Of a stretch of 64,000 nucleotides of DNA, positions 43,039 through 50,998 are shown one piece after another. Every line of letters begins with the position of its first letter. The first letter of the stretch is position 1. The stretch comes from JAADHI01 sp964451325. GTDB lineage: Bacteria; Nitrospirota; Nitrospiria; SBBL01; JAADHI01. The DNA lies in contig CAYVHO010000001.1 in NCBI GenBank assembly GCA_964451325.1, forward strand, positions 124,001-188,000, given 5' to 3'. A program made the position numbers and the translations under genes. The notes beneath the pieces were generated by a model. It worked only from the letters and a program-made list of their open reading frames with translations, searched no databases and was not told where the DNA came from.

Positions 43039-43788
43039 GTGTTAAAGGCCTCAGGTTTAGAAAAGGAATATAGCGGCCGGAAGGTCGTTCGTGATGTCAG
43101 TCTCCAGGTGGATCACGGTGAAGTTGTTGGATTGCTGGGGCCAAACGGCGCGGGAAAGACGACGACTTTTTATATGATTGTTGGGTTGACTCCACCGACA
43201 AAAGGTATGATTTCAGTGAATGGGGAAGAGGTCACCGGGATGCCGATGTATAAACGTGCCCGTCAGGGTTTGAGTTATTTGCCCCAGGAACCCTCCATTT
43301 TTAGAAAACTGACTGTTGAAGAAAATATTGTAATTGTGCTTGAGACCCTGGGTTTGAGTGCTTCAGCGCGTAAAGAGCGTCTTGAAGCACTTTTGGCAGA
43401 GCTCAATATTACACATCTTGCAAAGCACAAAGCCTACACGCTTTCGGGTGGAGAAAGACGGCGTCTTGAGATTACGCGCGCCTTGGTGCTTTCTCCCCAA
43501 TTTATTTTATTAGACGAGCCTTTTGCGGGAATTGATCCCATCATCGTATTGGAGTTACAAAAGGTGATTCGACATCTGAAAAAGAGCGGGATCGGTGTTT
43601 TGATTACCGATCACAATGTACAGGAAACCCTTGCCATTACAGATCGTACCTATATTATTCACGAGGGAAAGATCTTGATTGCGGGCACACCCTCTGAAAT
43701 CGCAAATAATCCAGAGGCAAGGGCCTTGTATCTAGGGGATCGATTTCGTTGGCAAGGTCAAGAAAATGAGACGGTGAGTCATTCATGA
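43039..43788 (+). CDS. lptB: LPS export ABC transporter ATP-binding protein LptB
   Basis: LptB is the cytoplasmic ATPase powering lipopolysaccharide extraction with LptF and LptG. It has Walker A GPNGAGKTT, the Q-loop region LPQEPSIFRKLTVEENI, the ABC signature LSGGERRRLEI, Walker B ILLDEPFAGIDP and the H-loop VLITDHNVQETL. The start is GTG at 43039, with GGAG five bases upstream, giving the standard N-terminus just before the first strand. A GTG at 43009 would add ten residues. No lptF or lptG is in the window. rpoN follows ten bases later, a common arrangement. Confidence 0.95.
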   Translation: MLKASGLEKEYSGRKVVRDVSLQVDHGEVVGLLGPNGAGKTTTFYMIVGLTPPTKGMISVNGEEVTGMPMYKRARQGLSYLPQEPSIFRKLTVEENIVIVLETLGLSASARKERLEALLAELNITHLAKHKAYTLSGGERRRLEITRALVLSPQFILLDEPFAGIDPIIVLELQKVIRHLKKSGIGVLITDHNVQETLAITDRTYIIHEGKILIAGTPSEIANNPEARALYLGDRFRWQGQENETVSHS

Positions 43789-43797
43789 GGTGTATCA

Positions 43798-45261
43798 ATG
43801 TCCTTTGATGGTGGCATGAAACTGCGGCTTGACATGAAATTGTCGCAAAAGTTGGTGATGACGCCCCAGTTACAGATGGCGATCAAACTTTTGCAACTTT
43901 CTCGACTTGAACTGGATGAAGTCGTGACGCAGGAGATGGTGGAAAATCCGCTTTTGGAGGAACAGGGGAGTGAGCCCACATCAAGTGAGGAAGTTCAGTC
44001 GGAGTCGCCTGGAGCAGAAGTCGAGCGTTCTGAAGGCGATCTTGAAACTCCTGAAAAGAAGGACGAAATCGAGTCCAAATGGGAAGAGTACTACCTTGAC
44101 GACAGTGGTGATGAAGGTTGGCGTGCTTCAAACGTTTCTGCCGACGATGAACGGCCTTCTTATGAACAGACGCTCGCAAAAACCACCTCACTGGTGGATC
44201 ACCTGCTCTGGCAACTGGGTCTGTCTGCAATTTCGGAAAAAGAAAAAGAAATCGGCACAGCGATTATTGGAGAGATTGAAGAAAATGGCTATCTGAAGAC
44301 CCCGCTTGAGGAAATTGCGAGCATTGTCGATGTTTCTGTCTCCTCTGTCGAGACCATCTTAAGGGTTGTTCAGGGTTTTGATCCGGTGGGGGTTGCTGCG
44401 AAAGATCTCGAAGAATGTCTCTTGATTCAGGTTGCACAGCTGGATTTGGCAGGTTCACTCGTAGAAACGATGATCAGGAACCACTTAATTGACCTGGAAA
44501 AGAAGCGCTATCAAAATATAGCCAAAGCCTGTGATGCGACGCTGGTAGAAGTGGTCGAAGCCTCAAAAATTATAGAACACCTTGAGCCCAAACCCGGACG
44601 CCCTTTTTTCTCCTCGGAAAATGTTTACATTACCCCGGATTTGCACATCGTCAAGTCTGAAGGACGTTATGTCGTGGCGATGAATGATGACGGTATGCCC
44701 AAACTCAAGATCAGTCCTTTTTACCGAAGTCTGCTTCGATCCAAAGGTGAAGTGACGGCGACGACCAAATCTTATCTGGAAGAAAAATTCAGGTCGGCGC
44801 TCTGGTTGGTCCGCAGTATCGAGCAGAGAAATCGGACCATCCAACTGGTGGGTGAAAGCATTTTAAAGTTTCAATACGAATTTATGGAAAAAGGGGTCAG
44901 TCACCTTAAACCCTTAATCTTAAGACAGGTTGCGGATGATATCGAGATGCATGAATCCACAGTAAGCCGTGTGACAACCAATAAATATATGTATACCCCG
45001 CAGGGGATTTATGAACTAAAGTTCTTTTTTAACGGAAGTCTGCCGCGTGTCGGTAGTCAATCCGAAAGTCTTTCGTCCATCGCTGTGCGTGAAATGATTC
45101 GGAAGATGGTTGATGCGGAGGATGCAACACGTCCTCTGAAAGATCAGGAAATTGTTGCGCGTCTGAAAGATGCGGATATTGGAATTGCCCGTCGCACGGT
45201 AAGCAAGTATCGTGCGTGGCTGAAAATCCCCCCTGCCAGCCGGCGCAAACGTCCCTTTTAG
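43798..45261 (+). CDS. rpoN: RNA polymerase sigma-54 factor RpoN
   Basis: RpoN directs RNA polymerase to -24/-12 promoters that need an AAA+ activator. The 487-residue protein has the glutamine/leucine-rich region I (KLSQKLVMTPQLQMAIKLLQ), an acidic region II (about 55-105), the core-binding domain, the helix-turn-helix around DDIEMHESTVSRVTTNKYM, and the RpoN box ARRTVSKYR near the C-terminus. GAGGTG lies before the ATG. Genes it controls are not evident here; I found no convincing -24/-12 site upstream of the pil genes. Confidence 0.97.
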   Translation: MSFDGGMKLRLDMKLSQKLVMTPQLQMAIKLLQLSRLELDEVVTQEMVENPLLEEQGSEPTSSEEVQSESPGAEVERSEGDLETPEKKDEIESKWEEYYLDDSGDEGWRASNVSADDERPSYEQTLAKTTSLVDHLLWQLGLSAISEKEKEIGTAIIGEIEENGYLKTPLEEIASIVDVSVSSVETILRVVQGFDPVGVAAKDLEECLLIQVAQLDLAGSLVETMIRNHLIDLEKKRYQNIAKACDATLVEVVEASKIIEHLEPKPGRPFFSSENVYITPDLHIVKSEGRYVVAMNDDGMPKLKISPFYRSLLRSKGEVTATTKSYLEEKFRSALWLVRSIEQRNRTIQLVGESILKFQYEFMEKGVSHLKPLILRQVADDIEMHESTVSRVTTNKYMYTPQGIYELKFFFNGSLPRVGSQSESLSSIAVREMIRKMVDAEDATRPLKDQEIVARLKDADIGIARRTVSKYRAWLKIPPASRRKRPF

Positions 45262-45316
45262 TCTTTTTATTCGAATGAGCTTGTCTTTATTCATGACGAA
45301 GTTGAGGAGGTCCGAA

Positions 45317-45838
45317 ATGGAAGTAACAATTACTGGAAAACAATTAGATGTGACGCCTGCATTAAAGGAGTATGTCGAGACACGCGCGAAGAAAATCGAG
45401 AAATATACCACGAATGTGACAAAAGCAATCGTTACACTCAAGGTCGAAAAATATCGCCATATGGCAGAAGTTTTGGTGAAGGTAAATGGGTTTATTATTC
45501 AATCGGAGCAAGAGACGGACGAAATGTATGTTTCCGTTGACAAAGCGATTTCCAAAATAGAACGACAACTCAAAAAGCATAAAGAAAAACTCCAGAATCA
45601 TCGGGTGCAACATGATATCTCGGGGCAGAAAGCCACACCGGTTCCAAGTTGGGAAGACGTTAATATTAAAAAGCGCAAGACTTTCCCCATTGATGCCATG
45701 AGTATTGAAGAGGCTGCCTTGCAGATGGAGTTGCTTGGCACAGGTTTTTTTCTTTTTGAAAATTGCGAAAGCAAACAAGTCAACTTGCTCTACAAAAGAA
45801 AAGATGGGGGTTTGGGTTTAATTGAGCGGGATACCTGA
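45317..45838 (+). CDS. hpf: Ribosome hibernation promoting factor, long form
   Basis: HPF stabilises inactive ribosomes in stationary phase. The ATG at 45317 with GAGGAGG six bases upstream gives 173 residues. The N-terminal sigma-54 modulation/S30EA domain (about 1-97: MEVTITGKQLDVTPALKEYVE, KIERQLKKHKEKL) is joined by a linker to the C-terminal domain (about 115-173: PIDAMSIEEAALQMELLGTGFFLFEN). That C-terminal domain marks the long form, which dimerises 70S ribosomes into 100S particles. Position after rpoN is typical. Confidence 0.95.
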   Translation: MEVTITGKQLDVTPALKEYVETRAKKIEKYTTNVTKAIVTLKVEKYRHMAEVLVKVNGFIIQSEQETDEMYVSVDKAISKIERQLKKHKEKLQNHRVQHDISGQKATPVPSWEDVNIKKRKTFPIDAMSIEEAALQMELLGTGFFLFENCESKQVNLLYKRKDGGLGLIERDT

Positions 45839-45857
45839 GCCATAAACGCGAGTCGGC

Positions 45858-46739
45858 GTGATGATGAGTACTGCGAAAAATGTGCGTCTTGTTATTATCA
45901 GTGGGCTTTCGGGTTCTGGCAAGAGCTGTGTGATCAAGTGTTTTGAGGATCTGGGTTTTTTTTGTGTGGACAACCTGCCACCCCAGCTTCTGCCCAAGTT
46001 CGTGGGGCTCTGTCGTGAGTCACGTAGTGGTATCTCTCAGGCCGCAATCGGGATTGATATCCGTGAGCGTACCTTTCTCTGGGATTTTCTCAAAGTCTAT
46101 GATCGTTTGATTGAAGAGGGGTATCAGGTTGAGTTGCTTTTTCTTGAAGCCCGGGATGACGTACTGCAGCGTCGTTTTTCAGAGACGCGCCGTCCTCACC
46201 CACTGGCACGGGAAGGCACAATCCTTGCGGGAATTCACAGCGAGCGAACAATCCTGGAAGACTTGAGACAGCGTGCGGATCGCGTGATTGACACCTCTGA
46301 TTACCACGTGCATCAACTCAAAGAGGTGGTGACACACCACTATTTAGGAAAAGGGGAAGACAAGCAGTTTAGTCTCTCACTCACGTCCTTTGGGTATAAG
46401 TTTGGCGCGCCCTATGACTTGGACCTGCTCTTTGATGTGCGTTTTCTCAAAAACCCTTTTTTTGAAGAAGACTTACGTCCGATGACAGGAAATGATCGAC
46501 CTGTGCAAGATTTTGTGCTTAAACTCCCTGAAGCGGAGCAATTCTTGGTGAAACTTTACGACCTTTTTGATTTTCTCCTGCCGCTTTATCGGAAAGAAGG
46601 GAAAAGTTACCTTTCAGTGGGCATTGGTTGTACTGGAGGGCGGCACCGTTCTGTTTCGCTGGTCAACCAGCTGAAAGACTATTTTGAAAAAAAGGGGCTG
46701 CTCACACACTGCCGTCATCGAGATGTGGAGGAAAATTAA
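45858..46739 (+). CDS. rapZ: RNase adapter protein RapZ
   Basis: RapZ-family proteins are nucleotide-binding regulators; in E. coli RapZ presents the GlmZ small RNA to RNase E and so controls glucosamine-6-phosphate synthase. The 293-residue protein has the Walker A GLSGSGKS near residue 16, the DNLPPQLLP segment, the Walker-B-like LLFLEARDDVLQRRFSETRRPHPL, and the conserved C-terminal GIGCTGGRHRSV. GTG 45858 and ATGs 45861 and 45864 are all possible starts. The order rpoN-hpf-rapZ is conserved; the PTS genes that often follow are replaced by ubiX. Confidence 0.95.
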   Translation: MMMSTAKNVRLVIISGLSGSGKSCVIKCFEDLGFFCVDNLPPQLLPKFVGLCRESRSGISQAAIGIDIRERTFLWDFLKVYDRLIEEGYQVELLFLEARDDVLQRRFSETRRPHPLAREGTILAGIHSERTILEDLRQRADRVIDTSDYHVHQLKEVVTHHYLGKGEDKQFSLSLTSFGYKFGAPYDLDLLFDVRFLKNPFFEEDLRPMTGNDRPVQDFVLKLPEAEQFLVKLYDLFDFLLPLYRKEGKSYLSVGIGCTGGRHRSVSLVNQLKDYFEKKGLLTHCRHRDVEEN

Positions 46740-46767
46740 TCATGACGTCGTGGGGCATTAGGCAATA

Positions 46768-47364
46768 ATGGCGAATTATGTCATCGCAATATCAGGTGCG
46801 AGTGGGGCCATTTATGGTGTCACGCTTCTGGAATATCTTTTAAAACAGAATCATCAGGTTTATTTGGTTTTATCTCAATCTGCACGTACGATTATTCGAG
46901 GTGAGCTTGGCTATGAGTGGGGAAATCATTTTTCAGAAACCTTGGACATCTTAAAACATCGTTATGCAGATCATCAGCTGGTTTATTGTGACGAAAATGA
47001 TATGGGTGCCCCGATTGCCAGTGGCTCCGTGCCCACTCAGGGCATGGTTGTCGCCCCCTGCTCAATGAAAACGCTGGCAGGAATCGCACATGGTTTTTCA
47101 TCCAATCTGATCGGGAGGGCGGCTGATGTGACGATTAAAGAAAGACGTCCTTTGATTCTTATTCCACGTGAGACGCCGCTGCATCGTGTTCATCTCAAAA
47201 ACATGCTGGCTGTCTCAGAGATGGGTGCGACTTTGTTGCCCGCAATGCCAGGGTTTTATCATCAGCCCCAGTCGATAGACGACCTCGTTCATTTTATCGT
47301 TGCGCGTGCGCTGGATCTTTTGGGTTTAAAAAACGAGCTTTCCCCACGCTGGGCTGCTTCATGA
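46768..47364 (+). CDS. ubiX: Flavin prenyltransferase UbiX
   Basis: UbiX makes prenylated FMN, the cofactor of UbiD-type decarboxylases. The 198-residue flavoprotein has VIAISGASGAIYGVTLLEYL at the N-terminus (flavin phosphate loop), APCSMKTLAGIAHGFSSNLI (dimethylallyl-phosphate site region) and RPLILIPRETPLHRVHLKNM. No ubiD partner is in the window, so the pathway (quinone synthesis or another decarboxylation) is open. The stop overlaps the next gene as ATGA. Confidence 0.94.
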   Translation: MANYVIAISGASGAIYGVTLLEYLLKQNHQVYLVLSQSARTIIRGELGYEWGNHFSETLDILKHRYADHQLVYCDENDMGAPIASGSVPTQGMVVAPCSMKTLAGIAHGFSSNLIGRAADVTIKERRPLILIPRETPLHRVHLKNMLAVSEMGATLLPAMPGFYHQPQSIDDLVHFIVARALDLLGLKNELSPRWAAS

Positions 47365-47834
47365 AGATCAAATCTTCGTTTCAAATCAGATGTCTGCTGG
47401 TATCTTGTTTCCTCTTTTTGGGCGGCTGCGAAACAACCAAAATTGATGTGCGTTATGCCGGATGGGAGAATGTTACCCTTGTGGCGCGCGGTCTGGGTTC
47501 TATCCAAAAGGAATGGTCTATTTCTGAGCGTCTTCAGGCGGTGCAAGCGGCAAAAATAAATGCTTACGCGCAGCTGGAGTCTCAGGCCAATGCTTTAAAG
47601 ACAGATACCGGCAAGAAGGTTTCTGAACTTGTGGCGAAAGATGCTGTTCTGGGTGATAAAATCGCGGCCTTTGTTCGGGGAGCGAAGATTACCCAGACTG
47701 AAAATGTTGCGGCGGGTGTTGAAATTATGATGGAACTTTTTTTGGGAGACAATTTTAAAGCAACGCTCGGTTTGAGTCAGAAACGCGAGCGTTCATCTTC
47801 AGATTTGCAGCGAGGGGATGATTTATCCCCTTAA
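47361..47834 (+). CDS. LPP20-like lipoprotein
   Basis: This 157-residue lipoprotein has signal peptide cleavage before C23 (FLGGC). The mature part contains the pattern RLQAVQAAKINAYAQLESQANAL, then KIAAFVRGAKITQTENVAAGVEIMMEL, which matches the outline of the LPP20/FlgP lipoprotein family: a helix with alanine-rich AxxDAYxxL followed by strand and helix. Family function is mostly unknown; some members act in flagella or the outer membrane. It overlaps ubiX by four bases. Similarity is suggestive rather than firm. Confidence 0.68.
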   Translation: MKIKSSFQIRCLLVSCFLFLGGCETTKIDVRYAGWENVTLVARGLGSIQKEWSISERLQAVQAAKINAYAQLESQANALKTDTGKKVSELVAKDAVLGDKIAAFVRGAKITQTENVAAGVEIMMELFLGDNFKATLGLSQKRERSSSDLQRGDDLSP

Positions 47835-47949
47835 GGCCCTGAGACCCAATCAGTGCTTCCTTAAGGACTTTCCCCCCTGTCTTGTTTTGTTTCCAATTCT
47901 CTCTTGACTTTGTAAAAAATCAATTAAAGCAATAAATTGTTTGTCCGTC

Positions 47950-47977
47950 TTGACATGCTTTTAACACTAAGTATACT
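47950..47977 (+). promoter_or_regulatory. Sigma-70-type promoter of the pilMNOPQ operon
   Basis: TTGACA at 47950-47955 and TATACT at 47972-47977 are separated by 16 bases. It lies about 200 bases before the pilM start. Confidence 0.75.
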
Positions 47978-48016
47978 TAGGATTGTTACTTTTTCTTGGT
48001 ATCTAGGACTGCGGTT

Positions 48017-48038
48017 GTCTTGCAATCCTGTCTTGCAA
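48017..48038. repeat. Direct repeat GTCTTGCAA x2 in the pil leader
   Basis: Two perfect nine-base copies at 48017-48025 and 48030-48038, with a 13-base period, just downstream of the promoter. Could be a regulator site or an RNA element. Confidence 0.4.
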
Positions 48039-48181
48039 AAGTGGGGGATCATACTTTTTTGAGCTATTTTTTTGATATAAAATAATGTTTTTTTATGATG
48101 CGGATGATTTGTCTGCCTCATTTGAAAAAAACGGAGTAATGTCATGTTTGACAAAGTGATTAGGAACGGGAAATAGGGCTT

Positions 48182-49255
48182 ATGGGGTTTTCACTTTTTT
48201 CACGTCCAAAATCTCTGCTCGGCCTTGATATTGGCTCAGGGGCGATTAAACTGGTTCAGCTGCGTAAGCAGGGGGATGGCTACAAGCTTGAGTCTTTTGG
48301 AGTAAAAGCACTTGAATCAGAATTGATTGTAGATGGAACCATTATGGATGCTGAGCGTGTTGCTTCTGTCATCCGAGAGCTTCTGGATGAACAATCGATT
48401 AAAGAAAAAAATGTTGCCTTTTCTGTTTCAGGTCATTCCGTGATTGTTAAAAAAATTCAATTGCCTCTGATGTCTGAAGATGAACTGGATGAATCCATCA
48501 AATGGGAAGCAGAGCAATACATCCCTTTTGATATCAACGATGTAAATATCGATTTCAGCATACTGGACACAATGGATGGGGATGAAGTGAGTGATCAGAT
48601 GGATGTGCTGCTTGTCGCGGTTAAAAAAGAAAAATTGACCGAATATACGACCTTGGTTTCAGAAGCAGGGTTGACCCCTATGGTGGTTGATGTCGATGCC
48701 TTTACCCTGGAAAATATGTTTGGCCTTAATTACGAAGTTATGGACGGTGAGGTTGTGGCGCTGGTCGATATTGGTGCGAGTGTCATGAATATCAATGTGA
48801 TTAAGGGGGGGGCTTTTGCTTTTACCCGCGATATTTCGATTGGTGGAAATCGTTACACCGAGACCATTCAGCGGGAATTCAATGTGAATTATGAACAGGC
48901 TGAACAGGCAAAACGTGGAGAACCCGTTGATGGAATTGACCCTGAGTTGCTTTCCAATATCATTGATCTTTTGAATGATAAAATCGTTTCTGAAGTTGTT
49001 CGTTCTTTTGATTACTTTAAAACGACTTCAAACAATGAAGACATTGACCGTATTTTGATCAGTGGGGGAGGCGCAAAGGTTTCTAATTTGTCTTCCTGTC
49101 TTGCAGAGAAATCTGAGATTCCGGTTGAAATGGCGAATCCTTTTAAAAAGATCGAAATACCCGAAGGTCAATTTGACCTGGATTTTGTAAAGGAGATGGC
49201 TCCGCTGGCTTCTGTCGGTGTGGGTTTGGCCCTTCGCGAAGTCGGAGACCGTTAA
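48182..49255 (+). CDS. pilM: Type IV pilus assembly ATPase-like protein PilM
   Basis: PilM is a cytoplasmic actin/FtsA-like protein that binds the N-terminus of PilN and forms the inner ring of the pilus alignment complex. The 357 residues show LLGLDIGSGAIKLVQL (phosphate-1), SVSGHSVIVKKIQLP and KWEAEQYIPFDINDVNIDF (1C-like domain), ALVDIGASVMNINVI (phosphate-2) and ILISGGGAKVSNL (adenosine). First gene of pilMNOPQ. Confidence 0.95.
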   Translation: MGFSLFSRPKSLLGLDIGSGAIKLVQLRKQGDGYKLESFGVKALESELIVDGTIMDAERVASVIRELLDEQSIKEKNVAFSVSGHSVIVKKIQLPLMSEDELDESIKWEAEQYIPFDINDVNIDFSILDTMDGDEVSDQMDVLLVAVKKEKLTEYTTLVSEAGLTPMVVDVDAFTLENMFGLNYEVMDGEVVALVDIGASVMNINVIKGGAFAFTRDISIGGNRYTETIQREFNVNYEQAEQAKRGEPVDGIDPELLSNIIDLLNDKIVSEVVRSFDYFKTTSNNEDIDRILISGGGAKVSNLSSCLAEKSEIPVEMANPFKKIEIPEGQFDLDFVKEMAPLASVGVGLALREVGDR

Positions 49256-49258
49256 AAC

Positions 49259-49807
49259 ATGATCAAGATCAATCTACTCGCGACACAGAAAGCGAAAAAG
49301 GCGAAGAAGAGAATTGCAGTTGAGTCTCAGTTGGTTTGGCTCGGACTGCTTTCTTTTATTCTGATCCTGGGATGGTTTTTGGGCTGGCGGAGCTTGGATC
49401 GCAGAGTTGAGGGATTACGGGCTCAGGAAACACGGCTCACAGAAGAATTGACGTCACTCAAAGCGCAAGTCAAAGTCGTGGAAAACTTTGAAAAGAATAA
49501 AAAAATGGTTGAAGATAAGATCGCCGTGATCCAGGATCTCCGAAAAAAACAGTCCATGCCGGTGTCACTTTTAAATGAAATCAGTCAAAGGCTGCCTGAT
49601 CGCGTCTGGCTGGTGAGTTTAAGTGAGAGCAGGGGCAATATAGAGCTGAGTGGCGCGGCGACAACAAACAGTGAAATTGTCGATTTTATCAATAATTTAA
49701 AGGCTGCACCTGACTTTAAAAATATTGAAATATTGGAATCAAGACAGAGGAAAGAAGGTGGGATTACTGTATATTCCTTTCGCTTGAAATGGACTTTTCT
49801 GATTTAA
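49259..49807 (+). CDS. pilN: Type IV pilus assembly protein PilN
   Basis: PilN is a bitopic inner-membrane protein that joins PilM to PilO. The 182-residue protein has the conserved cytoplasmic INLLATQKAKK motif (residues 3-13) that docks into PilM, one membrane segment (about 25-42), a coiled coil (about 48-90) and a ferredoxin-like periplasmic domain (about 95-182: LLNEISQRLPDRVWLVSLSE). It starts three bases after pilM. Confidence 0.93.
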   Translation: MIKINLLATQKAKKAKKRIAVESQLVWLGLLSFILILGWFLGWRSLDRRVEGLRAQETRLTEELTSLKAQVKVVENFEKNKKMVEDKIAVIQDLRKKQSMPVSLLNEISQRLPDRVWLVSLSESRGNIELSGAATTNSEIVDFINNLKAAPDFKNIEILESRQRKEGGITVYSFRLKWTFLI

Positions 49808-49843
49808 GGGCACTTATTTATTCTGTATTTTTATGGGTGAACG

Positions 49844-50458
49844 ATGGCGATAAATCTTGAGACAATTAAAAGTTTGAGCAACAAACAGAAATTTGTCGCG
49901 ATATTTCTGACGATTGTGGTTTTTGCCGGTTCCTTCATTTGGTTTGTTTTTATTCCCAAAAATGAAGAAATTGCACGGGCTGAGCGAGAGATTTCTACCT
50001 TAAATAATGAGATTAACGTGCTTCGTGTCAAAGTCCGTCGTTTAGCCCAGCTCAAAAAAGAAGACCGAATGCTTCAACGAAAATTGAGAGAAATGAAGGA
50101 ACAATTACCTTCGGAGGCCGAGATCGAATTTCTTTTGAAACAAGTCTCCGACATTGGTGGGCGCAGTGGTCTTGATTTTAAGCTCTGGCGACCCGGTGCA
50201 AAAGTGGAGAACCCCTCAGGTCTTTACACTGAGATCCCTGTCAATATTGAAGTTGCAGGGGGTTTTCATTCCGTTGGTGTCTTTTTTGATAAAATCAGTA
50301 AACTAAAACGTATTATTAACGTCTCCAATATTAAAATGTCTTCCCCACAGGTTGACCGAAACCGTGTATTGATTCAAACCTCTTTTTCCGCAACGGCTTT
50401 TGCCTCTGCTGAAAAACCCGTGGTTGCGGAAAATACCTCTGGAGGGCGTGTGCAATGA
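49844..50458 (+). CDS. pilO: Type IV pilus assembly protein PilO
   Basis: PilO pairs with PilN in the periplasmic alignment complex. The 204 residues comprise a short tail, one membrane helix (about 18-36), a coiled coil (about 40-85: ERDKEISTLNNEI-like spacing, here AEREISTLNNEINVLRVKV) and a periplasmic ferredoxin-like domain ending with PVNIEVAGGFHSVGVFFDKIS, the typical PilO signature region. The stop overlaps the pilP start as ATGA. Confidence 0.93.
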   Translation: MAINLETIKSLSNKQKFVAIFLTIVVFAGSFIWFVFIPKNEEIARAEREISTLNNEINVLRVKVRRLAQLKKEDRMLQRKLREMKEQLPSEAEIEFLLKQVSDIGGRSGLDFKLWRPGAKVENPSGLYTEIPVNIEVAGGFHSVGVFFDKISKLKRIINVSNIKMSSPQVDRNRVLIQTSFSATAFASAEKPVVAENTSGGRVQ

Positions 50459-50994
50459 GCCGATCTGTGTTGTTCGAATCTGTCTGTTTAATAAGCCTGC
50501 TCCTGTTTATTGCAGCTTGTGGCGAGGACGCACCTTTAGAATTTGAATCGCCCACTCCCGTTCCAGTCCTTGCCTTGTCCGAAGTAGAGCCTCCTATTGC
50601 AGGGGATCTTGCTCTTGCGGTCACCGAAGAAGCGGTACTTCCACGACCCTCTTATCTTGGCGTGGGGCGACGAGACCCCTTTCGGTCTATTATTACGGCG
50701 TCCCCTAAACGTCCGACGGGGGTGAATGAACTTCCGCCTTTACAAAGAAATCGCGTCTCAGATTTAAGGTTGCAAGGGATTATTTGGGGGAGTTATGGGC
50801 CAAAAGCCATTGTGAATACGCCAGATGGAAAGGGTTATACGGTGGGAATCGGGACAAAAGTGGGTTTCAATCATGGTGTCATCAGTGAGATTACCCCAAA
50901 AAAAGTGGTGGTTGAGGAGACTGTTTTAAATATTTTTGGTGAACCCAAAAAGAGAAGAACTGAGATGGAACTTCATCCCCAAAAGGAGGGGTAG
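50455..50994 (+). CDS. pilP: Type IV pilus lipoprotein PilP
   Basis: PilP is an inner-membrane lipoprotein that connects PilN/PilO with the PilQ secretin. The 179-residue protein has a lipobox with cysteine 22 (FIAAC), a proline-rich flexible stretch, and the PilP beta domain beginning at GRRDPFRSI and LRLQGIIWG and continuing KAIVNTPDGKGYTVGIGTKV. It overlaps pilO by four bases, and its stop lies four bases before pilQ. Confidence 0.94.
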   Translation: MSRSVLFESVCLISLLLFIAACGEDAPLEFESPTPVPVLALSEVEPPIAGDLALAVTEEAVLPRPSYLGVGRRDPFRSIITASPKRPTGVNELPPLQRNRVSDLRLQGIIWGSYGPKAIVNTPDGKGYTVGIGTKVGFNHGVISEITPKKVVVEETVLNIFGEPKKRRTEMELHPQKEG

Positions 50995-50998
50995 TAGA

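Larger units (their letters stand above)
47835..48181. other. 347-base gap before the pil operon
   Basis: AT-rich intergenic DNA with a strong promoter at 47950-47977 and a direct repeat at 48017-48038, leaving a leader of about 200 bases before pilM. Short frames in it (24 codons from ATG TTT TTT; ten codons MFDKVIRNGK ending just before pilM with GGAG upstream) are too small to call but could be leader peptides. Confidence 0.5.

Noticed and set aside
47835..48181. Sigma-54 (-24/-12) promoter before pilM
   Set aside because: GG and GC elements at the required ten-base spacing were not found, despite rpoN being nearby.
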